Part shown: one piece after another, positions 15,893-22,166 of the stretch
Numbering within the stretch: the first letter of the stretch is position 1
Layout of the letters: every line of letters starts with the position of its first letter
From: a virus
IMG/VR virus record: IMGVR_UViG_3300044807_000032
Location: 1 to 32,595 of that record
Strand: one strand, 5' to 3'
Length of the DNA: 32,595 nucleotides
Notes under the pieces: generated by a model
Databases searched by the model: none
The model's input: the letters and a program-made list of their open reading frames with translations, nothing else
What the model was told of the DNA's origin: nothing
Translations under genes and position numbers: made by a program

Positions 15893-16234
15893 ATGATCAC
15901 CATCTACGACCCAGCGTTCTGGCTTTACTTCCTGTCCTGGTTCTTCTTCCTGCTGTACGTGCTGATCTACGGGATCGGTTCCCCGTGGTACCAGTCGCTG
16001 ATCGGCCGGGCCCTGTTGCTGTCGAACCTGGCGATCGTGCTGGTCCTGACGAACGCGCTGATCGTCATCGTCTTCGGCGACTACCCGGCGAAGGAAACGG
16101 TGCGCGGTGTGCTCCTCGGCCTGGTCATCGCCTCCGCCGTCTACCAGTTGGTCGCGCTGATCCGCACCCGGTTCCCGAACCGTGACACCCCCGACCACAA
16201 GCACCGCAGGTCAACGGATCAGGGCGACGGATGA
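15893..16234 (+). CDS. Multi-pass small membrane protein (putative holin-associated)
   Basis: A 113-residue protein starting at ATG directly after the previous TAA. Three hydrophobic segments are visible: WLYFLSWFFFLLYVLIYGIG, ALLLSNLAIVLVLTNALIVI and TVRGVLLGLVIASAVYQL, with a central SPWY turn. The basic tail DHKHRRSTDQGDG is likely cytoplasmic. The SPWY-x-S-x-x-GRALL motif occurs in actinophage membrane proteins near holin genes. It could be a holin or a membrane-potential sensor; no experiment or decisive motif supports a single role. Confidence 0.65.
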   Translation: MITIYDPAFWLYFLSWFFFLLYVLIYGIGSPWYQSLIGRALLLSNLAIVLVLTNALIVIVFGDYPAKETVRGVLLGLVIASAVYQLVALIRTRFPNRDTPDHKHRRSTDQGDG

Positions 16235-16740
16235 CCAGCGTGGGCGGAGGAGGCCAGACGGAGAAAGACCCCAGCGGTTGGACCGTCGACACGCTGCGCG
16301 AGTTCATGATCCAGCAGATAGAAGACATGCGCCGCATCCTCGATGAGCGCTACCAGACGCAAACGCGGGCGGTCGACGCCGCTTTTCTGGCGCAGCGCAC
16401 TGCGATGGAGACGGCTCTGACGGCTGCCGAGAAGGCTGTCGGCACGGCGCTGGCGTCGGCCGAGAAGGCCGTGGGCAAGGCGGAGATCGCCGCGGAGAAG
16501 CGGTTCGATGCCGTCAACGAGTTCCGAGCGCAACTGTCGGATCAGGCAGCGACGTTCATGCCCCGCTCGGAGTCGGAGGCGCGCACCGGTGCCCTGGCCG
16601 AGAAGGTGGATGGGCTGGCGACGCGCATCGACAAGACGGAGGGCCGGTCCGGTGGCCGCTCCGACTCCTGGGGCTACTTGGTGGGCGCCATGGGGCTGCT
16701 GATCGCCCTCGCCTCGCTGATCCTCGCCAACCTGCCCTGA
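16231..16740 (+). CDS. Tail-anchored coiled-coil membrane protein
   Basis: A 169-residue protein with a 4-nt ATGA overlap. A long coiled coil spans about residues 20-105, with the repeating TAAEKAVGTALASAEKAV element giving an alanine/lysine/glutamate heptad-like pattern (about three turns of a 10-residue unit). A flexible GRSGGRSDS linker and one C-terminal membrane segment (YLVGAMGLLIALASLILANL) follow. This is a common actinophage lysis-cassette protein, possibly a spanin- or antiholin-like regulator. The exact role is not known. Confidence 0.68.
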   Translation: MTSVGGGGQTEKDPSGWTVDTLREFMIQQIEDMRRILDERYQTQTRAVDAAFLAQRTAMETALTAAEKAVGTALASAEKAVGKAEIAAEKRFDAVNEFRAQLSDQAATFMPRSESEARTGALAEKVDGLATRIDKTEGRSGGRSDSWGYLVGAMGLLIALASLILANLP

Positions 16741-16774
16741 TCCTCACACCCCCACCGAAAGAAGGAGTACCGCC

Positions 16775-17023
16775 ATGTCCAGCCAGTTCCTGAAGGACGC
16801 CGCCGAGCGTGCCGCGAAGACCTTCGCCCAGACCCTGCTCGCCTACTTCGGTGCGTCCGCCCTCGACGTGCTGCACGCCGACTGGGGCAACGGCCTGTCC
16901 GTCGCCGCCGGCGCCGTCGTGCTGTCGCTGCTGTCGTCGGTCGTGTCGCTCAACCTCGGCAACTCGGGCACGGCGTCGATGACCAAGGCCGTCGAACCAG
17001 CCGGACGACACGCCGCCCCGTAG
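16775..17023 (+). CDS. Holin, r1t type
   Basis: An 82-residue protein that fits the r1t-holin family: a conserved amphipathic start (FLKDAAERAAKTFAQTLLAY), an alanine-rich first segment, then DWGNGLSVAAGAVVLSLLSS and the late region NLGNSGTASMTK. Two hydrophobic segments with a GN-S-G-T-A-S motif are typical. The start ATG has GAAGGAG at 16760-16766. It would form membrane lesions that release the amidase. The three other membrane proteins upstream suggest regulated timing. Confidence 0.85.
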   Translation: MSSQFLKDAAERAAKTFAQTLLAYFGASALDVLHADWGNGLSVAAGAVVLSLLSSVVSLNLGNSGTASMTKAVEPAGRHAAP

Positions 17024-17095
17024 GTCCGGCCCGCACCGACTTTCGTCACACCACATTTAAGCCCGGGGGAATCGCTTCTACCGAAGGACTGACCC

Positions 17096-17452
17096 ATGGC
17101 ACGCACGTCTCAGGCCGCCAGCATCGCTGCCATTCAAGCGGTACTCCCCGCCGCTGGCTCCTGGTGGATCACGCTGACCAACACCGACCCCGGGACGACG
17201 GGTGCGACTGAACTCCCCGGCATCACCCGGCAGACGTTCACCGCGTCGGCGGGCACTGCTGCCGTGCCGTCGGTTGTGTCGAACACGAACGCGATCACCA
17301 TCCCGAACACGGGGGCGACGCAGGCCAACTACTGGGCCATCTACGACGCGGTGACGGCGGGGAACTACCGGACCGGCGGCGCATTGGCCAGCCCCGTGAC
17401 CGCGGCGTCCATCACGGTCGCGGCCGGGGCGATCCAGGTCAGCGGGTCCTGA
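17096..17452 (+). CDS. Gp80-like tail fibre protein
   Basis: A 118-residue beta-rich protein starting at ATG with GAAGGA at 17079-17084. It has the order SIAAIQAVLPAAGSWWITL, LTNTDPGTTGATELPG, ITRQTF, then YWAIYDAVTAGNYRTGGAL and ends in a strand. The TNTDPGTTGATE and YWAIYDA segments are characteristic of Gp80-like phage tail fibre proteins. It begins the post-lysis adhesion block. The downstream gene shares the N-terminal MARTS, so both may dock on the virion by the same first residues. Confidence 0.72.
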   Translation: MARTSQAASIAAIQAVLPAAGSWWITLTNTDPGTTGATELPGITRQTFTASAGTAAVPSVVSNTNAITIPNTGATQANYWAIYDAVTAGNYRTGGALASPVTAASITVAAGAIQVSGS

Positions 17453-17453
17453 C

Positions 17454-17900
17454 GTGGCACGCACTTCGCTCGCCGGCACCAAGGCATCCGGCGCTGCTGC
17501 CGGACCGGTCGTACAGTTCCGCGCGGCCGGTGCCGCCCGGGACGTCCGCGTGTTCGAGATCGGCGTGTTCTCCGCGACCGCGGTTGCCTGCGAGGTCGGG
17601 ATCGGTCGCCCGGCCGCGATCGCTGTCACCCCGGCCACCCCGATCGGTCCGGTCGCGTCGGGTCAGTCGTTCGACAACGTCATGGGCGCGGGTGCTGCCC
17701 TGGTCGACACGACGTGGGGCACGGCACCGACCGTTCCTGCGATCCCGTGGCGGCGGTACCCGATCCCGGCGACCATCGGCGCGGGCATCGTCTGGCAGTT
17801 TCCCGGCGGCATCGTCGTGCCCGCCGCTGGCGCCCTGGTCATCTGGCAGTACAGCGCGTTAGCGGTCACGCTGGATTGGCATTTTGAGATTGACGAGTAG
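17454..17900 (+). CDS. Fibre-associated protein, unknown
   Basis: A 148-residue protein beginning with GTG a base after the previous stop. The N-terminus MARTSLAGTK matches the upstream gene's MARTSQAAS. The rest is a beta-rich stretch: RDVRVFEIGVFSATAVACEV, a GQSFDNVMGAGAALVDT turn, and a hydrophobic end ALVIWQYSALAVTLDWHFEI. The pattern is that of a structural virion protein rather than an enzyme. I recognise no named family with confidence. Its place between a Gp80-like protein and a repeat fibre suggests a fibre or chaperone role. Confidence 0.65.
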   Translation: MARTSLAGTKASGAAAGPVVQFRAAGAARDVRVFEIGVFSATAVACEVGIGRPAAIAVTPATPIGPVASGQSFDNVMGAGAALVDTTWGTAPTVPAIPWRRYPIPATIGAGIVWQFPGGIVVPAAGALVIWQYSALAVTLDWHFEIDE

Positions 17901-17903
17901 CTC

Positions 17904-18869
17904 GTGCCGCTGCTCGGCGGTACGACGGCCGCCACCTATCAGGCGCCCCGCCCGCTAGCTCCCGCAGCCCCGTCGGGCGGCACGCAGATCATCTCCCCGC
18001 CGGCCGAGCAGCCGGTGCCCGCGTCCGGGTCCGGCTCCGTGTCCATCACTGGCAGCGGCACGGCGTCGGCAGCGGCCAGCGGCACGGGCAGTTTCACCCT
18101 CACCGGCACAGCTGCAGCGGCCGGCTCGGTTACCGGTAGCGGCTCGGTTGCCATCTCGAGCTCGGGTGCAGCTTCCGTTGCGGCCACGGGCACCGGCTCG
18201 GTCACGGTCACCGGCACGGCGACGGCACGGGCTGCGGCAGCCGGGGCCGGGACCTTCGCGCTGTCCGGGGCCGGTTCCGCGACGGCGCCGGTCACCGGCT
18301 CGGATGCGGTCACGATCACCGGCACGGGCGCCGCTGCCGTCCCCGCATCCGGTGCGGGCACGGTGACCCTCTCCTCTACCGGGACGGCGCGAGCGGCCAC
18401 TACAGCGGCCGGAACGGTCGCGCTGTCATCGACCGGCGCCGCATCGGCTGCCGCAAGCGGTACGGGTGCGGTCGTCGTGTCCGGGACCGGCTCTGCTGGC
18501 GCCCCATCGTCGTCCGCATCAGGCACCGGTTCGGTGGGTGTCAGCGGGACCGGATCAGCGTCGGCCTCCGCCGCGGGCTCGGGCGTGATCGTCATCGGCG
18601 GGGCCGCCACGGTCGCCGTGTCCGCCAGCGGCACGGGGCTGCTCACGTTGACCAGCCTGGCCACCGCGCAAGCCCTCGGAGCCCTGCCGCCCGCCGCATC
18701 CCACTACGCGGCCAAGCCAGGCGTCTCCCCCGGTTTCGTCACAGCCGGAACGTCGCACGAGTTCGCGGCCAATCCACCCCCCGATCACACCGTGACCGCC
18801 GCCGGGACCTCCCCCCGACTGCACGCCGCCGGCACATCCCACACCTTCACCGCCAACCCTCGGGAGTAG
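17904..18869 (+). CDS. 18-residue-repeat fibre-like protein
   Basis: A 321-residue protein starting at GTG four bases after the previous stop. Residues 1-40 are a proline-rich lead. Residues 41-259 are 12 repeats of an 18-residue unit, with one 21-residue unit, of the form S/T-G-T-G-S-V-x-V-x-G-T-G-S-A-x-A-x-A. Each holds two short alternating strands, which suggests a beta-solenoid or long thin fibre. The C-terminus carries TAGTSHEFAANP and AAGTSHTFTANP, two copies of a different 12-residue motif. Composition is almost only Gly, Ala, Ser, Thr and Val. Its neighbours are fibre proteins and a CotH-like kinase. Function is inferred as an adhesion fibre. Confidence 0.8.
   Translation: MPLLGGTTAATYQAPRPLAPAAPSGGTQIISPPAEQPVPASGSGSVSITGSGTASAAASGTGSFTLTGTAAAAGSVTGSGSVAISSSGAASVAATGTGSVTVTGTATARAAAAGAGTFALSGAGSATAPVTGSDAVTITGTGAAAVPASGAGTVTLSSTGTARAATTAAGTVALSSTGAASAAASGTGAVVVSGTGSAGAPSSSASGTGSVGVSGTGSASASAAGSGVIVIGGAATVAVSASGTGLLTLTSLATAQALGALPPAASHYAAKPGVSPGFVTAGTSHEFAANPPPDHTVTAAGTSPRLHAAGTSHTFTANPRE
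18024..18680 (+). repeat. Twelve in-register 18-residue (54-bp) coding repeats
   Basis: Units begin at codon 41 and recur every 54 bp. Examples are SGSGSVSITGSGTASAAA, TGSGSVAISSSGAASVAA, TGTGSVTVTGTATARAAA and SGTGSVGVSGTGSASASA. Only unit 9 carries a three-residue insertion. DNA identity between units is low while the pattern is kept, so selection acts on the protein shape. Confidence 0.85.
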
Positions 18870-18871
18870 CC

Positions 18872-19783
18872 GTGGCCTTGCAGCTCACCCGCATCGACAG
18901 CACACCGCGCACCTATGCGCTCACCGACCTGTTCACGGCCGGTGTCCCCGCGGGCGTGACCGGCGTCGATGTGGCTCTGCTGCCCAAGGGGAGCAGCGGG
19001 CCGAACGCCGCAACCGTGTGGGTGCCTACCGTCTACGCCAGTGGGTCGTTCAGCGTCCGCTGGGTTGGGCCTGACGCCGATGCCACGGGTGCGACGCTCG
19101 TAGTCCCCGCCAGTGCCGACGCCTGGATACGGATCACCAACCTCCCACAGGTGGCCGCGGTCAAGCTCGAGCGCATCACCGTGCTCGGCGGGTCCGCCAG
19201 CATTGCCGCACCGACCGGCATCCCCGTCATCTCCGTCAACGGGCACACCGGAGCCGCGGTCGTCGTCACCGCCGCCGACGTCGGCGCGGTCGCCACCGGA
19301 TCAGGCGCGGGCGGGGCGCTGTCCGGCACCTACCCCAACCCGGGCCTCAACGCCACGTCCGTCGATTCCGTGGTCGCCGGGAAGGTCAGCACGGTTGGCA
19401 GCGCCACCGAAGTCGCGCTCAGGGCGGACTTTGTCGCCTACGCCGACATCGATCCGGACATCGGCCTCGTCGGCGACTTCATCACCTTCGAGGGCTACCG
19501 TCCGGGCTTCACTGGCGACCTCGAATACCGGCCCACCCCGCTCGGCTGGCAGTTCCAGGGCCGGTTCTGGAAGACCGACGAGACTCCGTTCGCGGACTCA
19601 ATTCACATCTTCGGCGACGCGCCCGCGCTGCACCTGACTAGGGAACACGCCTGGCTCACCACCTCAAACGAGTGGGGCGTGTGCATGGTCTACCTCGGCA
19701 CCGACGAGTCGATGGTGTTCTTCCATCACGCCGCGATCGGCCCCGGGCCCGTACACGTCTTCTTTGAGGGGACTTTCAACTGA
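18872..19783 (+). CDS. Tail fibre protein with VNGHTG linker
   Basis: A 303-residue protein starting at GTG. The first 110 residues are beta-rich and probably a virion-attachment head. At 122-140 the linker VNGHTGAAVVVTAADVGA occurs, followed by GGALSGTYPNPGLNA near 147-161; both are hallmarks of phage tail fibre shafts. The C-terminal 140 residues contain a compact aromatic-rich domain (GFTGDLEYRPTPLGWQFQGR, EWGVCMVYLGTDESMVFFHH) likely to be the receptor-binding head. The next gene begins in an ATGA-type overlap. Confidence 0.78.
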   Translation: MALQLTRIDSTPRTYALTDLFTAGVPAGVTGVDVALLPKGSSGPNAATVWVPTVYASGSFSVRWVGPDADATGATLVVPASADAWIRITNLPQVAAVKLERITVLGGSASIAAPTGIPVISVNGHTGAAVVVTAADVGAVATGSGAGGALSGTYPNPGLNATSVDSVVAGKVSTVGSATEVALRADFVAYADIDPDIGLVGDFITFEGYRPGFTGDLEYRPTPLGWQFQGRFWKTDETPFADSIHIFGDAPALHLTREHAWLTTSNEWGVCMVYLGTDESMVFFHHAAIGPGPVHVFFEGTFN

Positions 19784-20994
19784 TGCGCGGGCGCTACGCG
19801 CTGGTGGAGTTGGGCGGCGTCCCGCAGCGCGTTGATCTCCTCGCACTGCCGAAGGTCACCATCACCACCACCGGCGGCGCGCCGATCGTCAACACCGTGG
19901 ACTACGTCAGCGGCACCATCACCATCACCGGCCGGGGCTCCGTAGCCACCAGGACCACCCAGATCCGTGGCCGCGGCAACACCACCTGGGAAGCGCCGAA
20001 GAAGCCGTACAAGGTGAAGCTCAGCAGCGCGGCATCCCTCGTCCCCGGCGCTCCCAGCGACCGGGACTGGGTGCTCCTCGCCAACTACTACGACCCGTCA
20101 TCGGTACGCACCACCGTGGCGATGGAGCTCGGCGCCCGCTGCACCGGCCTGACCTGGACCCCCCGTTTCCGGCACGTCGAGGTCACGCTCAATGGCGTGT
20201 GGCAGGGCCTCTACCAGCTCGGCGAGCACGTCAAGGTCGCCAGCAACAGGATCAACATCGACAAGCCCGGAAGCGCGACCAGCGGGCTCCCCCTCACCGG
20301 CGGGTACACGCTGGAGATCGATCACCGCATGGGGCCGGGCGAAGGCTTCTATACCCCGCACGACGGCCTCCCCGTCGCCTTCGATGAGCCCGACGGCACC
20401 ACCCCCGCGCAGGCCGCCTACATCGAAGGCTTCGTCGACGCGTTCGAGACCGCCCTGTATGCCGGTGACTGGCTGAACCCGGCCACCGGCTACGCCCGGT
20501 TCATCGACCGGGACTCCTTCATCGACTGGTACCTGGTCAACGAGCTGACCATGAACCTCGACTCGGACTTCTTCTCCTCCTGCAAGCTGTACAAAACCCG
20601 CGACACTGCTGGCAGCCCCGGCCGCCTGCACATGGGGCCGCTGTGGGACTTCGACAACTCGATGGGCAACACCTTCGGCGCCTTCGCCTCCGCCGCCACC
20701 GGCTTCCACACCCGCACGGATCACGGCGTCAACCACCCCGGCGCGACCTGGCTGGTCCGCATGTTCGAGGACCCCGCGTTCGCCGCCGCTGCCTGGACGC
20801 GATGGCAGGCCCTCGCCGCCACCCTCGGCGATGTCGACGAACTGATCGACCGGGCGATGGCCATCAACTGGCCGGCCGCCGCCCGCGACCAGGCGTCGTG
20901 GGGATACACGGCCAAGCGGGAGACCACCGCCCAGCAACTCACCACGTGGCTGACCGCCCGCATCGCGTGGCTGACGGGGGCACTGGAGCCCTAG
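19783..20994 (+). CDS. CotH-kinase-like protein in the fibre block
   Basis: A 403-residue protein with CotH-family signatures. An N-terminal strand region (LPKVTITTTGGAPIVNTVDY) leads to IRGRGNTTWEAPKKPYKVKL (61-80), then DRDWVLLANYYDPSSVRTTV, LGEHV at 146-150, FIDWYLVNELTMNLDSDFF (246-264) and GPLWDFDNSMG (285-295), which matches the family's metal-binding DFD. CotH proteins are atypical kinases; B. subtilis CotH phosphorylates serines of spore coat proteins. No membrane segment or secretion signal is visible. Position just after fibre genes and the overlap with the previous gene suggest a virion or fibre partner. Kinase activity is inference. Confidence 0.82.
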   Translation: MRGRYALVELGGVPQRVDLLALPKVTITTTGGAPIVNTVDYVSGTITITGRGSVATRTTQIRGRGNTTWEAPKKPYKVKLSSAASLVPGAPSDRDWVLLANYYDPSSVRTTVAMELGARCTGLTWTPRFRHVEVTLNGVWQGLYQLGEHVKVASNRINIDKPGSATSGLPLTGGYTLEIDHRMGPGEGFYTPHDGLPVAFDEPDGTTPAQAAYIEGFVDAFETALYAGDWLNPATGYARFIDRDSFIDWYLVNELTMNLDSDFFSSCKLYKTRDTAGSPGRLHMGPLWDFDNSMGNTFGAFASAATGFHTRTDHGVNHPGATWLVRMFEDPAFAAAAWTRWQALAATLGDVDELIDRAMAINWPAAARDQASWGYTAKRETTAQQLTTWLTARIAWLTGALEP

Positions 20995-21809
20995 AACGAG
21001 TCGACCCCGAACCGGACTACACCTGGCCGGCTCGGGGCCGACTTCGCGATGAAGGCGATGCTGTCGTAGATCGACACCCGGGGCACCTGGGCCGCCGCAT
21101 TGACGCCCAGCTTCTCCCCCTCGGGGTGGTACCAGGAGTGCATGTCGTCGACCAGCGTCCTCAGCACCTCGAAGAAGCTGGTCGACCGGCGGTAGCCGCC
21201 ACCGAAGCCTGGCCAGTACATGGTGTGCAGATCCTCCACCGCATACAGGCCGCCGTCGGACAGCAGCGGGAACAGCACATCGAACGACGCCCGCACATGC
21301 TCGGCGCGGTGACTGCCGTCGTCCAGAACGATGTCGACCCCACCCATCTCGGCGACCACCCGCCGCAGGAACTCCGGGTCATCCTGGGAGCCGATGCGCA
21401 CGGGCAGGTCCGGGCTGTCAACCGCGGCCACCTGCGGGTCGACGTCAACGCCGAAGATGATCGCGTCCGGGCCGAAGAACTGACGCCACAGCTGCAGCGA
21501 CCCCCCGTGCTGCACGCCGATCTCCAGCAGCCGCAGCGGGCGAGTGGAGCCGTCCGGCAGCGGGAAGCCTGCGCGGTACGGGGCGAACTGCTCGTCGTAG
21601 GCAGGCAGGTACTGCGTCCACTTGTGGATGGCTCGGCCCTCGTGCGCGAAGAACAGTCGGCCGAACTCGGTGTTGCTGGCACCGGCGGCTAGGGCCTCCT
21701 CGGTCGTCATGGCGAAGTCCGCGATGCGTCCGTCTCCTCCGCGCCCGGCGATCGAGGCCAGCTTTCTGACGACACGGTTGTAGCGGACTCTCTCGACGAG
21801 CGTGGACAC
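20991..21809 (-). CDS. Class I SAM-dependent methyltransferase (CmcI/MycE-like)
   Basis: A 272-residue enzyme on the minus strand. A GTG at 21809 is chosen because AGAAGGG lies just upstream. Motif I is LLEIGVQHGGS (94-104), followed by GVDVDP (120-125), DIVLDDGSH (159-167), VEDLH (191-195) and DDMHSWYHPE (221-230). The paired aspartates and histidines resemble the metal-dependent O-methyltransferases related to CmcI, MycE and TylE sugar methyltransferases. Such enzymes methylate hydroxyls, often on sugars. Its stop interlocks with the CotH stop in CTAG. Opposite orientation and closeness to attP suggest a lysogeny-expressed or cargo gene. Confidence 0.82.
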   Translation of the reverse strand: MSTLVERVRYNRVVRKLASIAGRGGDGRIADFAMTTEEALAAGASNTEFGRLFFAHEGRAIHKWTQYLPAYDEQFAPYRAGFPLPDGSTRPLRLLEIGVQHGGSLQLWRQFFGPDAIIFGVDVDPQVAAVDSPDLPVRIGSQDDPEFLRRVVAEMGGVDIVLDDGSHRAEHVRASFDVLFPLLSDGGLYAVEDLHTMYWPGFGGGYRRSTSFFEVLRTLVDDMHSWYHPEGEKLGVNAAAQVPRVSIYDSIAFIAKSAPSRPGVVRFGVDSF

Positions 21810-21910
21810 AAGCGACCCTTCTCTAGGAATCAGTACGGCGCGCCACCGTAAACCGTTCCAGGTCCGGGCGGCGCCGCAACTCGACCGTTCCAGCCCCACC
21901 CGCACACACC

Positions 21911-21945
21911 GCGCCCCTCGTCTGCCACGTGCAGGCGTGGGGCGC
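21911..21945. terminator. Hairpin left of attP
   Basis: Arms GCGCCCCTCGTCTGC (21911-21925) and GCAGGCGTGGGGCGC (21931-21945) pair over 15 positions with one mismatch and one G-U pair, around a 5-nt loop. It resembles the perfect hairpin right of the core at 22135-22166. There is no T-run. It may end transcription into attP or mark a duplicated terminator. Confidence 0.45.
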
Positions 21946-22001
21946 ATTCGGCGTTTCGGGGTGTTCACCACACGGGCGTGTGTCATACATGTGTCGACAC
22001 A
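21931..22001 (+). repeat. Left copy of attP-flanking direct repeat
   Basis: This stretch aligns with gaps to 22156-22201. Both start GCAGG-TGGGGCGC, continue TTC-GCGTT-CGGGG and contain the exact 12-mer GGGCGTGTGTCA (21974-21985 and 22179-22190), followed by ATGTG and GACAC. The left copy has extra bases before the 12-mer. Such flanking copies are what arm-binding sites of a tyrosine integrase would look like. Confidence 0.6.
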
Positions 22002-22044
22002 GGGCACACGATGTGCTGTGTAGTCAACAGTGACACCTGTAGTA

Positions 22045-22074
22045 GCAGGTCAGAGCAAAGTGGCAGGTCAGAAC
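22045..22074 (+). repeat. 18-bp-spaced direct repeats beside the core
   Basis: GCAGGTCAGAGC at 22045-22056 and GCAGGTCAGAAC at 22063-22074 differ by one base and are 18 bp apart, close to two helical turns. They lie about 10 bp left of the tRNA-derived core. Integrase arm or excisionase binding is the likely role; this is inference. Confidence 0.5.
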
Positions 22075-22084
22075 GAGGCCGTTC

Positions 22085-22131
22085 CTTCCCTGACACGGAA
22101 GAGGTCACTGGTTCGATCCCAGTATCGCCCA
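22085..22131 (+). other. attP core: 3' half of a tRNA-Val(GAC) gene
   Basis: The sequence folds exactly as the 3' half of a tRNA: anticodon stem CTTCC (22085-22089) and GGAAG (22097-22101), loop CTGACAC with anticodon GAC (22092-22094), variable loop AGGTC, T stem ACTGG/CCAGT around TTCGATC (22107-22123), and acceptor strand ATCGCCC plus A (22124-22131). No D-arm or 5' acceptor strand precedes it, so it is not a complete gene. Phages that integrate into tRNA genes carry such a 3' half to rebuild the gene. Integrase is adjacent. The host site is therefore predicted to be tRNA-Val(GAC). Confidence 0.85.
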
Positions 22132-22134
22132 CAC

Positions 22135-22166
22135 CGCCCCACCTGCGGACTTACGCAGGTGGGGCG
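22135..22166. terminator. Perfect 13-bp hairpin between attP core and integrase end
   Basis: CGCCCCACCTGCG (22135-22147) is the exact reverse complement of 22154-22166 with a GACTTA loop. The integrase stop codon (minus-strand TAA, bases 22151-22153) is in the loop, so the hairpin covers the gene's last codons. It is followed on the plus strand by CTTT. It could serve the rebuilt tRNA on integration and the integrase message, as a bidirectional terminator. Confidence 0.6.

Larger units (their letters stand above)
21810..22084. other. Non-coding left arm of the attachment region
   Basis: No credible gene is seen in these 275 bp between the methyltransferase and the attP core. They hold a hairpin (21911-21945), the left copy of the attP-flanking repeat (21931-22001), a perfect 12-bp palindrome TGTGTCGACACA (21990-22001) and two copies of GCAGGTCAGA 18 bp apart (22045 and 22063). 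The last part is less GC-rich than its surroundings. This is the expected place for integrase arm-type and excisionase sites. Confidence 0.6.

Noticed and set aside
17024-17095. A promoter before the second fibre block
   Set aside because: CATTTAAG is a locally AT-rich candidate -10, but no matching -35 was found, so it is not listed.
17939-18664. A 241-residue Pro/Ala/Val-rich frame opposite the repeat fibre
   Set aside because: It is the antisense image of the 54-bp repeats; it has no start signal and its pattern is a by-product.
18024-18680. Possible CRISPR array
   Set aside because: The 54-bp repeats are in frame, diverged and lack unique spacers; they encode protein repeats.
21802-22023. 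A 73-residue plus-strand frame in the attP left arm
   Set aside because: It starts inside the methyltransferase gene on the other strand, lacks a ribosome-binding site and overlaps repeats and hairpins.
22085-22131. A complete tRNA gene
   Set aside because: Only the 3' half is present; the D-arm and 5' acceptor strand are missing.
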